From: Streptomyces atroolivaceus
GTDB lineage: Bacteria > Actinomycetota > Actinomycetes > Streptomycetales > Streptomycetaceae
Length of the DNA: 64,000 nt
Direction of reading: 5' to 3'
Assembly (NCBI RefSeq): GCF_000717025.1
Contig: NZ_JNXG01000004.1
Span: forward strand, 310,001-374,000
Below are positions 1 through 8,166 of this stretch, in pieces; the stretch's first letter is position 1, and the number at the start of each line of letters is the position of its first letter. Under the pieces are notes generated by a model that searched no databases, was not told the origin of the DNA, and saw nothing but the letters and a program-made list of their open reading frames with translations. The position numbers and the translations under genes were made by a program.

Positions 1-867
1 GTGGCGGACCACGGCAGCTTCAGCAAGGCGGCTGCGGTGCTCCGCCTCACTCCTTCCGCCGTCTCCCAGCACGTGGCGGTGTTGGAGCGCAGCCTCGGTG
101 CTCAGGTCGTGACGCGCAGCACCCGCGGGGTCATCCTCACCCGAGCCGGCCAGATCATGGTCGGGGCCGCCGAGTCCGTCGCAGCCGAGCTCGAACAGGC
201 GAGACAACAGGTCGACCGGCTCAGTACAGGGCGCGTACAGCTCACCGTCGCCACCTTCACCAGCGGCGGCAGGCACCTGCTGCCCGGCGCTCTCCCCCGG
301 CTCATGGCGAGCCATCCGAGCACCGTGCTCCACGTCAGGGAGGGAGAGCCCGAGGACACTCTGCCCCTCGTTCGCCAGGGTGCTGTCGACCTCGCACTCG
401 CCTACCACTTCGACGGTCCGCTGCCCGTCGGGCCGGGTCAGAGCTCCAGCCTGCGGTGGACCCCGGTCATGGAAGATCCCCTGCACGTCGTCATGCCTGA
501 GGGGCATCGACTGGCCGGCCACCGGTCGCTCGACATCGCCGAGCTGGCAGCCGAGCCCTGGGTGCTCGGCTGCCTCAAGACCGAGGCGTACCTGCGCCGT
601 TACGCCGAGCAGGCGGGCTTCGAACCGGATGTGCGCGGCACCACCACCGACTACTTCTTCGCGCGCTCGCTCGTCGCGGCGGGAATCGGGATCTCCCTGA
701 TCCCTTCCATCGCGCTCGTCCCGCCGGTGCCGGGTCTGCACACCGTCCCGGTCAAGCCCCCGGCTCCGGCCCGCCACATCGGCGTCGCCACGCTCGGCCG
801 CCACGACCACCCGCACGTCGCGACCTTCGTCGAGGCCCTCCGCGAGCAGGCGACGCTTCACACCTGA
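1..867 (+). CDS. LysR-family transcriptional regulator (5'-truncated)
   Basis: The reading frame is open from the first base and ends with TGA at 865-867. The visible 288 residues begin inside the winged helix-turn-helix: GSFSKAAAVLRLTPSAVSQH at about residues 5-24 is the LysR recognition region. Family members normally have some 10-20 more residues before it, so the GTG at position 1 is an internal Val and the true start lies outside the window. Residues from about 75 to the end form the LysR substrate-binding (effector) domain. LysR regulators commonly act on a divergent neighbour, which would lie to the left and is not visible. The ligand cannot be inferred. Confidence 0.9.
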   Translation: MADHGSFSKAAAVLRLTPSAVSQHVAVLERSLGAQVVTRSTRGVILTRAGQIMVGAAESVAAELEQARQQVDRLSTGRVQLTVATFTSGGRHLLPGALPRLMASHPSTVLHVREGEPEDTLPLVRQGAVDLALAYHFDGPLPVGPGQSSSLRWTPVMEDPLHVVMPEGHRLAGHRSLDIAELAAEPWVLGCLKTEAYLRRYAEQAGFEPDVRGTTTDYFFARSLVAAGIGISLIPSIALVPPVPGLHTVPVKPPAPARHIGVATLGRHDHPHVATFVEALREQATLHT

Positions 868-1089
868 GGGCGGCGGATCCGTCGTCCGGAAACCGGAACG
901 GGTCCCTCATGAGGTCCGAGCTGTGGTGCGTGACCACCCGGGCTGAAGCGCCCTCTCCCAGTCGTGGCTGTCGAGGCAGTGGCGTGCACGGTCACGGACG
1001 CACAAGCTACGAGCTCGTCCACCGAAACGCCACCGGCCGGCGGCAGCCGCCCGTGCGCCGCCCCCTACAGACCTGTCCGTCGGGGGTGG

Positions 1090-1299
1090 TCAGCTCCCGC
1101 ATGCGTACGTCACGAAGGCTTCCCAGGTGGCGGGGGTGAAGCCGAGGCGGGGGCCGGGCAGGTCCTTGGAGTCGCGCACGTGTACGGCGCCGGGTGTGGT
1201 CGCGATCTCGACGCACTCGTTGCTGTTGCTGCTGTCGCTGTAGCTGCTCTTGAACCACTCAAGCTCCGTGGATTCTCCGGCGGAGGGTTTGTGGGTCAT
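1090..1299 (-). CDS. DUF397 domain protein
   Basis: This 69-residue protein contains the DUF397 signature W-(F/R)-K-S-S-x-S near the start (ELEWFKSSYSDSSNSNECVE) and the typical VHVRDSKD segment followed by a conserved aromatic end. The ATG at 1299 is preferred over the longer frame because it overlaps the stop of the upstream XRE gene as ATGA (1296-1299), a sign of translational coupling. DUF397 proteins of Streptomyces are usually encoded beside DUF5753/XRE regulators and a small anti-sigma-like ATPase, exactly as here. Some such sets affect development and antibiotic production. The biochemical role is unknown. Confidence 0.9.
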   Translation of the reverse strand: MTHKPSAGESTELEWFKSSYSDSSNSNECVEIATTPGAVHVRDSKDLPGPRLGFTPATWEAFVTYACGS

Positions 1300-2174
1300 G
1301 TCTCTCCTAGCACTTGCTCGATGAAGGCCAGTGACTCCCGGGGCGTGAGAGCCTGAGCCCGGATGATGCCACACCGGAGTTCGATGATCCGGAGGTGCTT
1401 CGGGTCCGCGATCGGGCGGCTTCCGAAGTCCCCTTCGGAGCGCCCCACGGCCGAGCCGTCCCCGAACTTCAGCACCTGCATCTCCCCTCCCATACCGGCA
1501 TGGTCATCGCGTGCGGTCGGCATGACCTGGATCTCGACATTGCGAAACTGCCCAAGTTGCAGCAGGCGTTGGAGCTGCCGGCGCAGGACCATTCTGCCCC
1601 CGAGGTGGCGTCGCAGAGTCACCTCTTCCTGGACAAAACTGAGCTCAGGCGCAGGTGAACGATTGAAGATGGACTGACGGGCGACGCGAGCGGCCACCAG
1701 CCTTTCCACCTCGTCCGGTGAGAATGCAGGCCGCCGCATCCCGAACAATGCCCGCGCATATTCCTCCGTCTGCAACAAGCCGTGGAAGTTATGGCTGCCG
1801 TAGGCCGAGAGCTCTACAGCCCGTGCCTCCAGCTTCGCCAACTCTCGAATCTTCCTCGGATACCGGGCCTCAGCCATTTCCTTCTTGAACATGGCTAGCT
1901 TGCCGCCTGCTCCCAGCACCGTGTCCGCCTTGTCGAGGAATTCAGGCCGGGGGATACGCCTTCCGCCCTCCACCTTGTAGACCAGGTCCTCCCCGTACCC
2001 GATTGCAGCCCCGAACTCACCGGCCCGCATGCCTGCCGCCTCCCGCCAGGCCTTGATCTGGCGGCCCACGGAGGCGACCACCGCCGCTCCCGGCTCGTCG
2101 TCGGGATCGACCTCCCAGCCGGGCTCGTCCGTTCCGTCGTTCCCGCGTGCCGTACCAGCCTCATCCACGCTCAT
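1296..2174 (-). CDS. XRE-family regulator with DUF5753 domain
   Basis: A 292-residue cytoplasmic DNA-binding protein. An N-terminal helix-turn-helix of the XRE/Cro type lies at about residues 33-90 (IKAWREAAGMRAGEFGAAIG, then a second helix ending GRRIPRPEFL). The rest is the DUF5753 domain, with its usual LLQTEEYARA and LGQFRNVEIQVMP segments. This is the standard architecture of the abundant Streptomyces regulators paired with DUF397 partners; the downstream partner overlaps by 4 bp. The gene diverges from an ATP-binding protein at 2339. The 164-bp gap contains four GGACA repeats that could be its operator. Family known, target not known. Confidence 0.92.
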   Translation of the reverse strand: MSVDEAGTARGNDGTDEPGWEVDPDDEPGAAVVASVGRQIKAWREAAGMRAGEFGAAIGYGEDLVYKVEGGRRIPRPEFLDKADTVLGAGGKLAMFKKEMAEARYPRKIRELAKLEARAVELSAYGSHNFHGLLQTEEYARALFGMRRPAFSPDEVERLVAARVARQSIFNRSPAPELSFVQEEVTLRRHLGGRMVLRRQLQRLLQLGQFRNVEIQVMPTARDDHAGMGGEMQVLKFGDGSAVGRSEGDFGSRPIADPKHLRIIELRCGIIRAQALTPRESLAFIEQVLGET

Positions 2175-2241
2175 TCGTGCCCCACTTCTGACGCATCAGC
2201 CGTTCTTGCACCAACCTCTGTGATCCCCCGCGAGTCACCCA

Positions 2242-2276
2242 GGACAGTCGGGACAGCACTGGACAAGGCCGGGACA
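2242..2276. promoter_or_regulatory. Four GGACA repeats in a divergent promoter region
   Basis: GGACA occurs at 2242-2246, 2251-2255, 2261-2265 and 2272-2276, all in the same orientation. Start-to-start spacings are 9, 10 and 11 bp, close to one helical turn. They lie between the XRE regulator (start 2174) and the ATP-binding protein (start 2339). Such phasing fits cooperative binding of a regulator along one face of the DNA, with the adjacent XRE protein the obvious candidate. Binding is inferred, not shown. Confidence 0.4.
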
Positions 2277-2338
2277 ATCACCGTACGTAACCGGCCTGCT
2301 GCTCCTCACGGTAAGCAAGAAGGGCCACGCTGAGTGAC

Positions 2339-2776
2339 GTGACCGAAGAAATCACTCGAACCGAACATTCCGCTCCGACGCGGCAGTTCACCGTGCTGCT
2401 CTCGCCCACCCGCCGGGGCGCCAGGCTCGCCCGTCTGCTCGCCACCGCACACCTGGGTGAGTGGGGGCTGCCCACGGAGCCGGCGGTGAACGTCGTGGCC
2501 GAACTGGCTGCGAACGCGGCCGTGCACGGCCGCGTATCAGGCCGGGACTTCAGGCTGGACCTCATGGTCCACCGCGATGCGCTCCTCCGTATCGAGGTCA
2601 CCGACACCCGGGGCGAGCGCCTGCCTCCTGCGCCCGGAGCCGTCGATGTGCCCGCCGGTGACGCGGAGTCGGGGCGCGGTCTGCTGATCGTCGAGGCGCT
2701 TGCGGACCGCTGGGGCATCGATGTCGGGACTGCCCCGCGCAAGACGGTCTGGGCCGAACTCGACCTCGTGCGGTGA
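2339..2776 (+). CDS. Anti-sigma-factor-like ATP-binding protein (HATPase_c_2)
   Basis: This 145-residue protein has a GHKL-type ATPase fold. The N box is ELAANAAVHG at about residues 60-69, the G1 box is near DTRGERLPP, and the G2 box is SGRGLLIVEALADRW near the C-terminus. These are the hallmarks of the small single-domain ATPases related to SpoIIAB/RsbW that Streptomyces encodes in large numbers, often beside XRE-DUF5753 and DUF397 genes as here. The GTG start at 2339 has no strong ribosome-binding site, so the exact start is uncertain. Whether it is a Ser/Thr kinase of an anti-anti-sigma factor cannot be told from sequence. Confidence 0.88.
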   Translation: MTEEITRTEHSAPTRQFTVLLSPTRRGARLARLLATAHLGEWGLPTEPAVNVVAELAANAAVHGRVSGRDFRLDLMVHRDALLRIEVTDTRGERLPPAPGAVDVPAGDAESGRGLLIVEALADRWGIDVGTAPRKTVWAELDLVR

Positions 2777-2782
2777 CCGACG

Positions 2783-2814
2783 CCACCGGGTCGCGGGGTT
2801 CCACGACCCGGTGG
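2783..2814 (+). terminator. Hairpin terminator after the ATPase gene
   Basis: A perfect 11-bp stem (CCACCGGGTCG at 2783-2793, complement at 2804-2814) with a 10-nt loop begins 7 nt after the stop codon. There is no U-tract, which is usual in Streptomyces. Confidence 0.75.
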
Positions 2815-3057
2815 GCCGTGACGCGGTGGCCCGCGATGTCCAAAAGCCTTTAAAGAACCAGGGAAACAACCCTTCCCCACCCCACCCGCCCTCATGCCCG
2901 TTTCGTCACTCACTCGGGTGACATAACGCAACTGAGCTGGATTTGGCACGTGTTGCCGGGCATATGCTCGCCCCGACCGCCACAGACATGCGACGGCCCC
3001 CGACGGGACTGGCATCCCGATCGAGGGCCTGACCACCGAGGAAGTAGAGGCTTCCCG

Positions 3058-3945
3058 ATGGGTACCCAGCAGATTACCGCGCCCCCGTGCGTCAAGCCCG
3101 GTGCATCCGGCGTGATCCACAGCAACGTCCGGCACACCGCAGGTTTCACCGTCATCGGCAATCACCTGGCCCAGCACCGGGGCCTCTCCCTCGTCGCGGT
3201 CGGCCTGGCCGTGCACATCCAGTCGCTGCCGGCCGGAGCGAAGATCGGCATCAAGCGTCTCGCCGAACGCTTCCCGGAGAGCGAGACCCGCATCGCTGCC
3301 GCCCTGCGGGAGCTGGGGGCGGCCGGTTACCTGCACCGCAGCCGTGTGCGCCTCGCCGACGGCCGCATTGTGACGCGTACGGTCTCGTACAACCAACCAG
3401 GCGCGGATGCTCCCGCAACAACGGCCGCTCAACCTCGGTCCGCGCGAAGCACGGCCGTGCCCGCGCCGGTGATCGCGGCGAGGCCGCCACTGACGGCGCC
3501 TCCCGAACCCGCGCCGCCGCCCGCCGCCGTGGTCGTACCGTCACCTACCGCCCGTACAGCGTCTCCAGCACCGCTCCCGCAACCGCAGGCCCTTACCCCG
3601 GAGCTTCAGAGCGTGGCTGCCGCGCTGCTCTCCAACCTGCGACGTCACGCGCCCCAACTCCTCCTGTCCGAGGAGGACATCCGGACTCTCGTGCCAGGAA
3701 TCGTCACCTGGCTCGAACGAGATGCCCACGCCGACACCATCCGGCACGCGCTCACCACCGACCTCCCCGTCCCTCTCACAACCCTTCTGCCGCCGCCGCT
3801 GCCCGGCACGCACGAACTGGAGGCCGCGCGCCCTCGAGTGATCGTCATCCCGCTGCAGAACTGCGACCGCTGCGACCGCGCGTTCCGCTCGCGGCACCCC
3901 GGCCACTGCCGCGACTGCCGCACCGACCTGCCCACAGCCGCCTGA
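3058..3945 (+). CDS. Helix-turn-helix protein with C-terminal zinc ribbon
   Basis: A 295-residue protein. The ATG at 3058 is chosen because homology-like sequence begins there and an AG-rich site precedes it; the upstream in-frame extension is low-complexity. Residues about 25-110 look like a winged-helix domain with replication-initiator-like character (VGLAVHIQSLPAGAKIGIKR, then ALRELGAAGYLHRSRVRLAD, a typical wing). Residues 120-200 are an Ala/Pro-rich linker. The C-terminus has a Cys4 motif (C269, C272, C284, C287) that should bind zinc. It is followed after 16 bp by the PD-(D/E)XK-like gene, so the two may be cotranscribed. Function unknown. Confidence 0.8.
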   Translation: MGTQQITAPPCVKPGASGVIHSNVRHTAGFTVIGNHLAQHRGLSLVAVGLAVHIQSLPAGAKIGIKRLAERFPESETRIAAALRELGAAGYLHRSRVRLADGRIVTRTVSYNQPGADAPATTAAQPRSARSTAVPAPVIAARPPLTAPPEPAPPPAAVVVPSPTARTASPAPLPQPQALTPELQSVAAALLSNLRRHAPQLLLSEEDIRTLVPGIVTWLERDAHADTIRHALTTDLPVPLTTLLPPPLPGTHELEAARPRVIVIPLQNCDRCDRAFRSRHPGHCRDCRTDLPTAA

Positions 3946-3961
3946 GCCCGAACGGAAACCC

Positions 3962-4849
3962 ATGGTCAGCGCACCGCACGAAGCGATGCACCGCGTCTTC
4001 CAGGAATATCCCAGCCTTCTTTCCGGGCTCTCCGACGTCCTCGGGCTCGAACTGCCGCCCGTCGCTTCGGCAGAGCTTCTGACCGTCGACCTCACTGAAA
4101 CCGAACCGCTCGAACGTCGCGTCGACACCCTCCTGCGTATCAGGACGGAGAACGACGGCCCCTTTCTCCTCGTCGTCGAAGCCCAGGGCAAGCAGGATCC
4201 TGGCAAAACAGTCAGCTGGCCGTACTACGTCACGTACCTCAACAACAAGTACCGGCTCCCCGTCCTGCTCCTCGTGATCTGCCAGGACCACGCGACCGCC
4301 GCATGGGCGGCCCGTCCTCTCACCATCGGCCTGCCCCAGTGGCCGACCGTGACCACGCGCCCCCTCGTGGCGGGCCCGCACAACATGCCCATCATCACCA
4401 ACGTGGCGGAAGCCCGCAAAGACCTGGCGTTCGCCACCCTTTCGGCGATCACACACGCTGACAATCCGGGCGTCGATGCGATACTGAAGACGATGTCCGT
4501 CGCCCTGCGTGACGCACCGGAATCGCTCGTCGAACCACTCGTCGAATTCATCGCACAAGGGCTGGGGAACCGCCCCGCCGCGCAACAGCGGAGGAACCTG
4601 GTGGCCGTGGATCTCTCCTTCTACACCTCGCCGCTCTCAGAGGAAATCCGGGACGAAGGCCGAGTTGAGAACCGCGCCGAGGATGTTCTGCTCATTCTCA
4701 GCGCACGCAGTGTGGACATCACTGACGCCACCCGTGAGAAGGTCACCAGCTGCGGTGACCTGGAAGTGCTCCGCCGCTGGTTGGTGCGGGCAGCGTTCGT
4801 CACCACCTCCGACGAGATCTTCGACGAGGAGACCGCCGCCGATCGGTGA
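3962..4849 (+). CDS. PD-(D/E)XK (Rpn/YhgA-like) family protein
   Basis: A 295-residue protein with an N-terminal nuclease-like core. D55 in RRVDTLLRI, then E73 and Q75 in LLVVEAQGK, match the D...E-x-Q pattern of Rpn/YhgA-type PD-(D/E)XK proteins, which are often linked to recombination or transposon-like activity. The C-terminal 85 residues (from about 213) hold SFYTSPLSEEIRDEGR and a predicted helical tail. That tail is repeated in the next gene. The ATG start lies 16 bp after the preceding stop. The core assignment is inferred from motif spacing and I did not verify all fold elements. Nuclease activity is not established. Confidence 0.7.
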   Translation: MVSAPHEAMHRVFQEYPSLLSGLSDVLGLELPPVASAELLTVDLTETEPLERRVDTLLRIRTENDGPFLLVVEAQGKQDPGKTVSWPYYVTYLNNKYRLPVLLLVICQDHATAAWAARPLTIGLPQWPTVTTRPLVAGPHNMPIITNVAEARKDLAFATLSAITHADNPGVDAILKTMSVALRDAPESLVEPLVEFIAQGLGNRPAAQQRRNLVAVDLSFYTSPLSEEIRDEGRVENRAEDVLLILSARSVDITDATREKVTSCGDLEVLRRWLVRAAFVTTSDEIFDEETAADR

Positions 4850-4920
4850 CGTCGTTCCCGTGTCGTGCCCCTGTTCGGCGCACCGACACGGGCCTCGCCC
4901 GCACGACATGGGAGGTACTG

Positions 4921-5166
4921 GTGGCCGATCTCTCCTTCTATATCTCGCCCCTGTCCGAGGAGATTCGCGAGGAGGGCCGCGTTCAGGGCCGCGCCGAGTC
5001 CATCCTGCTCCTCCTCGGCGCGCGTGGTATCGACGTCCCCGACGCCACCCGCGAGAAGATCACCGCCTGTGGTGACCCGGAACAGCTGCGCCAGTGGCTC
5101 AGGGCTGCCGCCCACGTCACCTCCGCCGAGGAGATCTTCCGCGAGGAGACCTCCGCAAGCGGGTGA
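4921..5166 (+). CDS. Duplicated C-terminal segment of the Rpn-like protein
   Basis: This 81-residue frame is a clear paralogue of the last part of the preceding protein: SFYISPLSEEIREEGRVQGR aligns with SFYTSPLSEEIRDEGRVENR, and similarity continues to the stop (EEIFREET against DEIFDEET). It has no nuclease core. A good ribosome-binding site (GGAGG, 4911-4915) lies 5 nt before the GTG at 4921, but that GGAGG is inherited from the coding sequence of the parent, which reads GGAGG at the same place. A longer frame from GTG 4846 overlaps the parent stop as GTGA. It could be a functional small protein or a decaying duplicate. Confidence 0.55.
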   Translation: MADLSFYISPLSEEIREEGRVQGRAESILLLLGARGIDVPDATREKITACGDPEQLRQWLRAAAHVTSAEEIFREETSASG

Positions 5167-5195
5167 CGGCAGGTGTGCCGGACCCGCCGTTCACG

Positions 5196-5792
5196 TCAGA
5201 CCAGCAGCGCGGCGGCCTGATCGCGTGCCTCGCGCAGCCAGGATTCGCGTGCCTCGTCGGAGGAGTCGGTGACGGTACGGAAGACGACCCGGCGTACGTC
5301 GGTGACTCCCACGTACGGCAGGACACATGCCGACCAGATCTTGTCCAGCGGATCCCCGAACTCGATTTCCTCGCGGTCGGCGGGAGTGTCGGAGGTGTTC
5401 AGGACGAGGGCGCGGCCGGCCTTCAGCAGCCCCTCGGGTTCTCCGTCCGACGCGGCCAGCTTGTAGGCGACGCCGGGCATCAGCACCCGCTGCACCCACC
5501 CGGTGAGGACGGCGGGTGGCATCCCCCACCAGTTGGGGTGGATGAACACCATGGCATCGAGGGTGGCCACCTCCGCCCGGTGCAACGACAGTTGCCCATC
5601 AGGGGAGTCCGAGGCGGCCCGGACCGTCTCCGTCTCGTCGGCGGACAGCCCGGGGGTGAATCCCTCCGCGCAGAGATCGTGCGCGATCACGTCGCTCCCG
5701 CGGTCGCGCAGCTCTTGCACCACGGCGTCGAAGACCGCGTGGTTGAAGCTGCCGGGCCGTGGGTGTGCGAGGTAGACCCCGGTACGCGACAT
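5196..5792 (-). CDS. NAD(P)H-dependent oxidoreductase, flavodoxin-2 fold
   Basis: A 198-residue cytosolic flavoenzyme of the quinone-reductase/azoreductase type (KefF/MdaB-like). The N-terminal GVYLAHPRPGSFNHAVFDAV provides the first beta strand and FMN-phosphate loop. FIHPNWWGMPPAVLTGWVQR at about 80-99 is the conserved HPxWW(G/S)xP...W motif of the family. It probably transfers electrons from NAD(P)H to quinones or similar acceptors. A ribosome-binding site (GGGGAGATGGC) precedes the ATG at 5792. It is transcribed divergently from the amylase region across a 560-bp gap. The physiological substrate is unknown. Confidence 0.9.
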   Translation of the reverse strand: MSRTGVYLAHPRPGSFNHAVFDAVVQELRDRGSDVIAHDLCAEGFTPGLSADETETVRAASDSPDGQLSLHRAEVATLDAMVFIHPNWWGMPPAVLTGWVQRVLMPGVAYKLAASDGEPEGLLKAGRALVLNTSDTPADREEIEFGDPLDKIWSACVLPYVGVTDVRRVVFRTVTDSSDEARESWLREARDQAAALLV

Positions 5793-5961
5793 GCCATCTC
5801 CCCAAGGACGTTGTTGCAGTCGTCAGCCTTGGGGTCATGGAGGAGCCCCCGCCCGGCCGCCCATCATGACCGGTGAGGAACCGCGGGGAGAAGCCGGCCG
5901 GTGGGGCCGGGCCGAGCCGCGGGTGACGCGGCCGGTGGACAGGACAGCCCGGCCGCGCACA

Positions 5962-6022
5962 GGAGAGGCCCCGGAGTCGGCCCAGGCTTGGGCCGGCGGG
6001 GAAGCGACTCCGGGGCCTCTCC
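5962..6022. terminator. Nested 18-bp inverted repeat (terminator or cruciform)
   Basis: A perfect 18-bp stem (GGAGAGGCCCCGGAGTCG at 5962-5979 with its complement at 6005-6022) encloses a 25-nt loop. That loop itself contains GCCCA/TGGGC (5980-5984 and 5989-5993). More GC-rich self-complementary sequence follows to about 6090. It lies in a 559-bp gap with no gene, upstream of both flanking genes, so ordinary termination of either is not required. It may insulate the amylase promoter from readthrough, or mark a lost gene. Confidence 0.6.
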
Positions 6023-6121
6023 TTGGCGTGACCGGCCCGGCCGGCCGGGCGCGTGGGGCCGGCGTACCGGCCCCCGGCCGGCCGGGCCGGAGTCGGGATG
6101 AACCTAACAGCCGCGCAATAT

Positions 6122-6264
6122 CTTGCGTAAGGCCTTGCAGGAAGAAATCTCCGAGATTTCGTGGATGTGAGCGGGATGTTATCGCGTCGTGTCCAGGGGG
6201 TTGACCTGCGCAGGTCAGGCTCGTACGGTCTGCCGCACATGGGGTTTTGCATCCTTGCTGCAAG
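6122..6264 (+). promoter_or_regulatory. CTTGC motifs around the amylase promoter
   Basis: CTTGC occurs at 6122-6126 and, as CTTGCAG, at 6134-6140. An inverted repeat CTTGC-T-GCAAG lies at 6254-6264, about 20-30 bp downstream of the expected transcription start. As I recall, TTGCAG/CTTGC-like elements in Streptomyces amylase promoters are targets of the LacI-family maltose regulator (MalR/Reg1), which represses in the absence of maltodextrins. Assignment here is by resemblance only. Confidence 0.4.
6201..6229 (+). promoter_or_regulatory. Putative amylase promoter with overlapping palindrome
   Basis: TTGACC (6201-6206), a 17-bp spacer and TACGGT (6224-6229) make a good housekeeping-sigma promoter about 120 bp upstream of the amylase start. 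A perfect 14-bp palindrome, GACCTGCGCAGGTC (6203-6216), overlaps the -35 element and the upstream half of the spacer, where a bound repressor would block RNA polymerase. Confidence 0.6.
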
Positions 6265-6351
6265 AACCTTCATGAGCCTTGAGGGCACGGCGCGTTGCCA
6301 CGTGAGGCTGCTCCGCCATCCCCGCACTTCCCCCACCGCAGGAGGAAAGTC

Positions 6352-8076
6352 ATGGCACGCAGACCCCTGTCTGGCGCGCTCGCCCTCGCCATGGGCGCCG
6401 CTGTCCTCGCCATCCCCACCGGGCTCGGCACCGCCGGGACCGCCCAGGCCGCACCGCCCGGCGAGAAGGACGTCACCGCGGTGATGTTCGAGTGGAAGTT
6501 CACCTCCGTGGCCAAGGCCTGTACCGACAGCCTCGGGCCGGCCGGCTACGGGTACGTCCAGGTCTCACCGCCCCAGGAACACATCCAGGGTGCGCAGTGG
6601 TGGACCTCCTACCAGCCCGTCAGCTACAAGATCGCCGGACGCCTCGGTGACCGAACCGCCTTCGCGAACATGGTCAGCACCTGTCACAGCGCGGGCGTCA
6701 AGGTCGTAGCCGACTCGGTCGTCAACCACATGTCAGCCGGTTCGGGCACCGGCACGGGCGGCTCCTCGTACACCAAGTACGACTACCCGGGGCTCTACTC
6801 GGTCAACGACATGAACGACTGCCAGACGCAGATCGGCAACAACTACGGCGACCGGGGCAACGTCCAGAACTGCGAACTGGTCGGTCTGGCCGACCTGGAC
6901 ACCGGCGAGGACTACGTACGCGGCAGGATCGCCGGGTACCTCAACGACCTGCTCTCCCTCGGCGTCGACGGCTTCCGTATAGACGCCGCCAAGCACATGC
7001 CGGCCGCAGACCTCGCGAACATCAAGTCCCGGCTCAGCAACACCGGGGTGTACTGGAAGCACGAGGCGATCCACGGAGCCGGCGAGGCCGTCTCGCCCTC
7101 CGAGTACCTCGGCAGCGGCGACGTCCAGGAGTTCCGCTACGGCCGCAGCCTCAAGCAGGTCTTCAACAACGAGAACCTCGCCAACCTCCGGAACTTCGGC
7201 GAGGGCTGGGGCTTCATGGAGTCCGGCAGGTCCGCCGTCTTCGTCGACAACCACGACACCGAGCGCGGCGGCGACACCCTGAACTACAAGGACGGGTCGA
7301 AGTACACCCTGGCCAGTGTCTTCATGCTGGCCCATCCCTACGGCTCCCCGGACGTCCACTCCGGCTACGAGTTCAGCAGCCACGACGCCGGCCCGCCCAA
7401 CGGCGGCCAGGTGAACGCCTGCTACAGCGACGGCTGGAAGTGCCAGCACGCCTGGCGCGAGATCTCCTCCATGGTCGGCTTCCGCAACGCCGCCCGCGGC
7501 CAGGCCGTCTCGAACTGGTGGGACAACGGCGGTGACCAGATCGCCTTCGGCCGGGGCTCCAAGGCGTACGTCGCCCTCAACCACGAGGGCTCCTCGCTGA
7601 CCCGTACGTTCCAGACGTCGCTGCCCGCCGGTGACTACTGCGACGTCCAGTCCGGCAAGGGCGTCACCGTGAACGGCTCCGGGCAGTTCACCGCCACCCT
7701 CGGCTCCGGCACCGCCGTCGCGCTGCACGTCAACGCCCGTACCTGCTCCGGGGGCGGCAACCCCGACCCGGGAACCGGCCAGTCCGGCGCCTCCTTCGGC
7801 GTCAACGCCACCACCCAGCTCGGCCAGGACATCCACGTCACCGGCAACCAGGCCGCGCTCGGCAACTGGGCGGCCGGCAGCGCGCTGAAGCTCGACCCGG
7901 CGACCTACCCCGTCTGGAAGCTCGACGTCGCCCTGCCGGCCGGCACCACGTTCGCGTACAAGTACCTCCGCAAGGACGCGAGCGGCAACGTCACCTGGGA
8001 GAGCGGCGCCAACCGCACCGCCACCGTGCCGTCCTCCGGAAAGGTCGCGCTGACCGCCGACGTCTGGCGCAGCTGA
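6352..8076 (+). CDS. Secreted alpha-amylase (GH13) with starch-binding domain
   Basis: A 574-residue extracellular endo-amylase. The ATG at 6352 follows GGAGGAAAGTC. A signal peptide (ARR, hydrophobic stretch, cleavage near TAQAAP) covers about the first 32 residues. The GH13 barrel shows all key elements: VADSVVNH (region I), [12 protein letters not shown] with nucleophile D211 (region II), acid/base E238 in WKHEAI, and FVDNHDTER with D302 (region IV). After a Gly/Pro linker near residues 465-475, a C-terminal CBM20-type domain ([18 protein letters not shown]) binds raw starch. A hairpin separates it from the amylopullulanase gene. It supplies maltodextrins with that enzyme; expression is probably maltose-induced. 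Confidence 0.96.
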   Translation: MARRPLSGALALAMGAAVLAIPTGLGTAGTAQAAPPGEKDVTAVMFEWKFTSVAKACTDSLGPAGYGYVQVSPPQEHIQGAQWWTSYQPVSYKIAGRLGDRTAFANMVSTCHSAGVKVVADSVVNHMSAGSGTGTGGSSYTKYDYPGLYSVNDMNDCQTQIGNNYGDRGNVQNCELVGLADLDTGEDYVRGRIAGYLNDLLSLGVDGFRIDAAKHMPAADLANIKSRLSNTGVYWKHEAIHGAGEAVSPSEYLGSGDVQEFRYGRSLKQVFNNENLANLRNFGEGWGFMESGRSAVFVDNHDTERGGDTLNYKDGSKYTLASVFMLAHPYGSPDVHSGYEFSSHDAGPPNGGQVNACYSDGWKCQHAWREISSMVGFRNAARGQAVSNWWDNGGDQIAFGRGSKAYVALNHEGSSLTRTFQTSLPAGDYCDVQSGKGVTVNGSGQFTATLGSGTAVALHVNARTCSGGGNPDPGTGQSGASFGVNATTQLGQDIHVTGNQAALGNWAAGSALKLDPATYPVWKLDVALPAGTTFAYKYLRKDASGNVTWESGANRTATVPSSGKVALTADVWRS

Positions 8077-8090
8077 CCCGCACCGGCCAC

Positions 8091-8125
8091 CGGGCCGGGG
8101 GCGCGCGTGACGCGCCCCCGGCCCG
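8091..8125 (+). terminator. Hairpin between amylase and amylopullulanase genes
   Basis: A perfect 15-bp stem (CGGGCCGGGGGCGCG at 8091-8105, complement at 8111-8125) with a 5-nt loop starts 14 nt after the amylase stop and ends 26 nt before the next ribosome-binding site. It may terminate or attenuate readthrough. Confidence 0.7.
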
Positions 8126-8166
8126 CGCCTCCGAACCCACACCCGAAAGCCGAGGAGTACCCGCCC

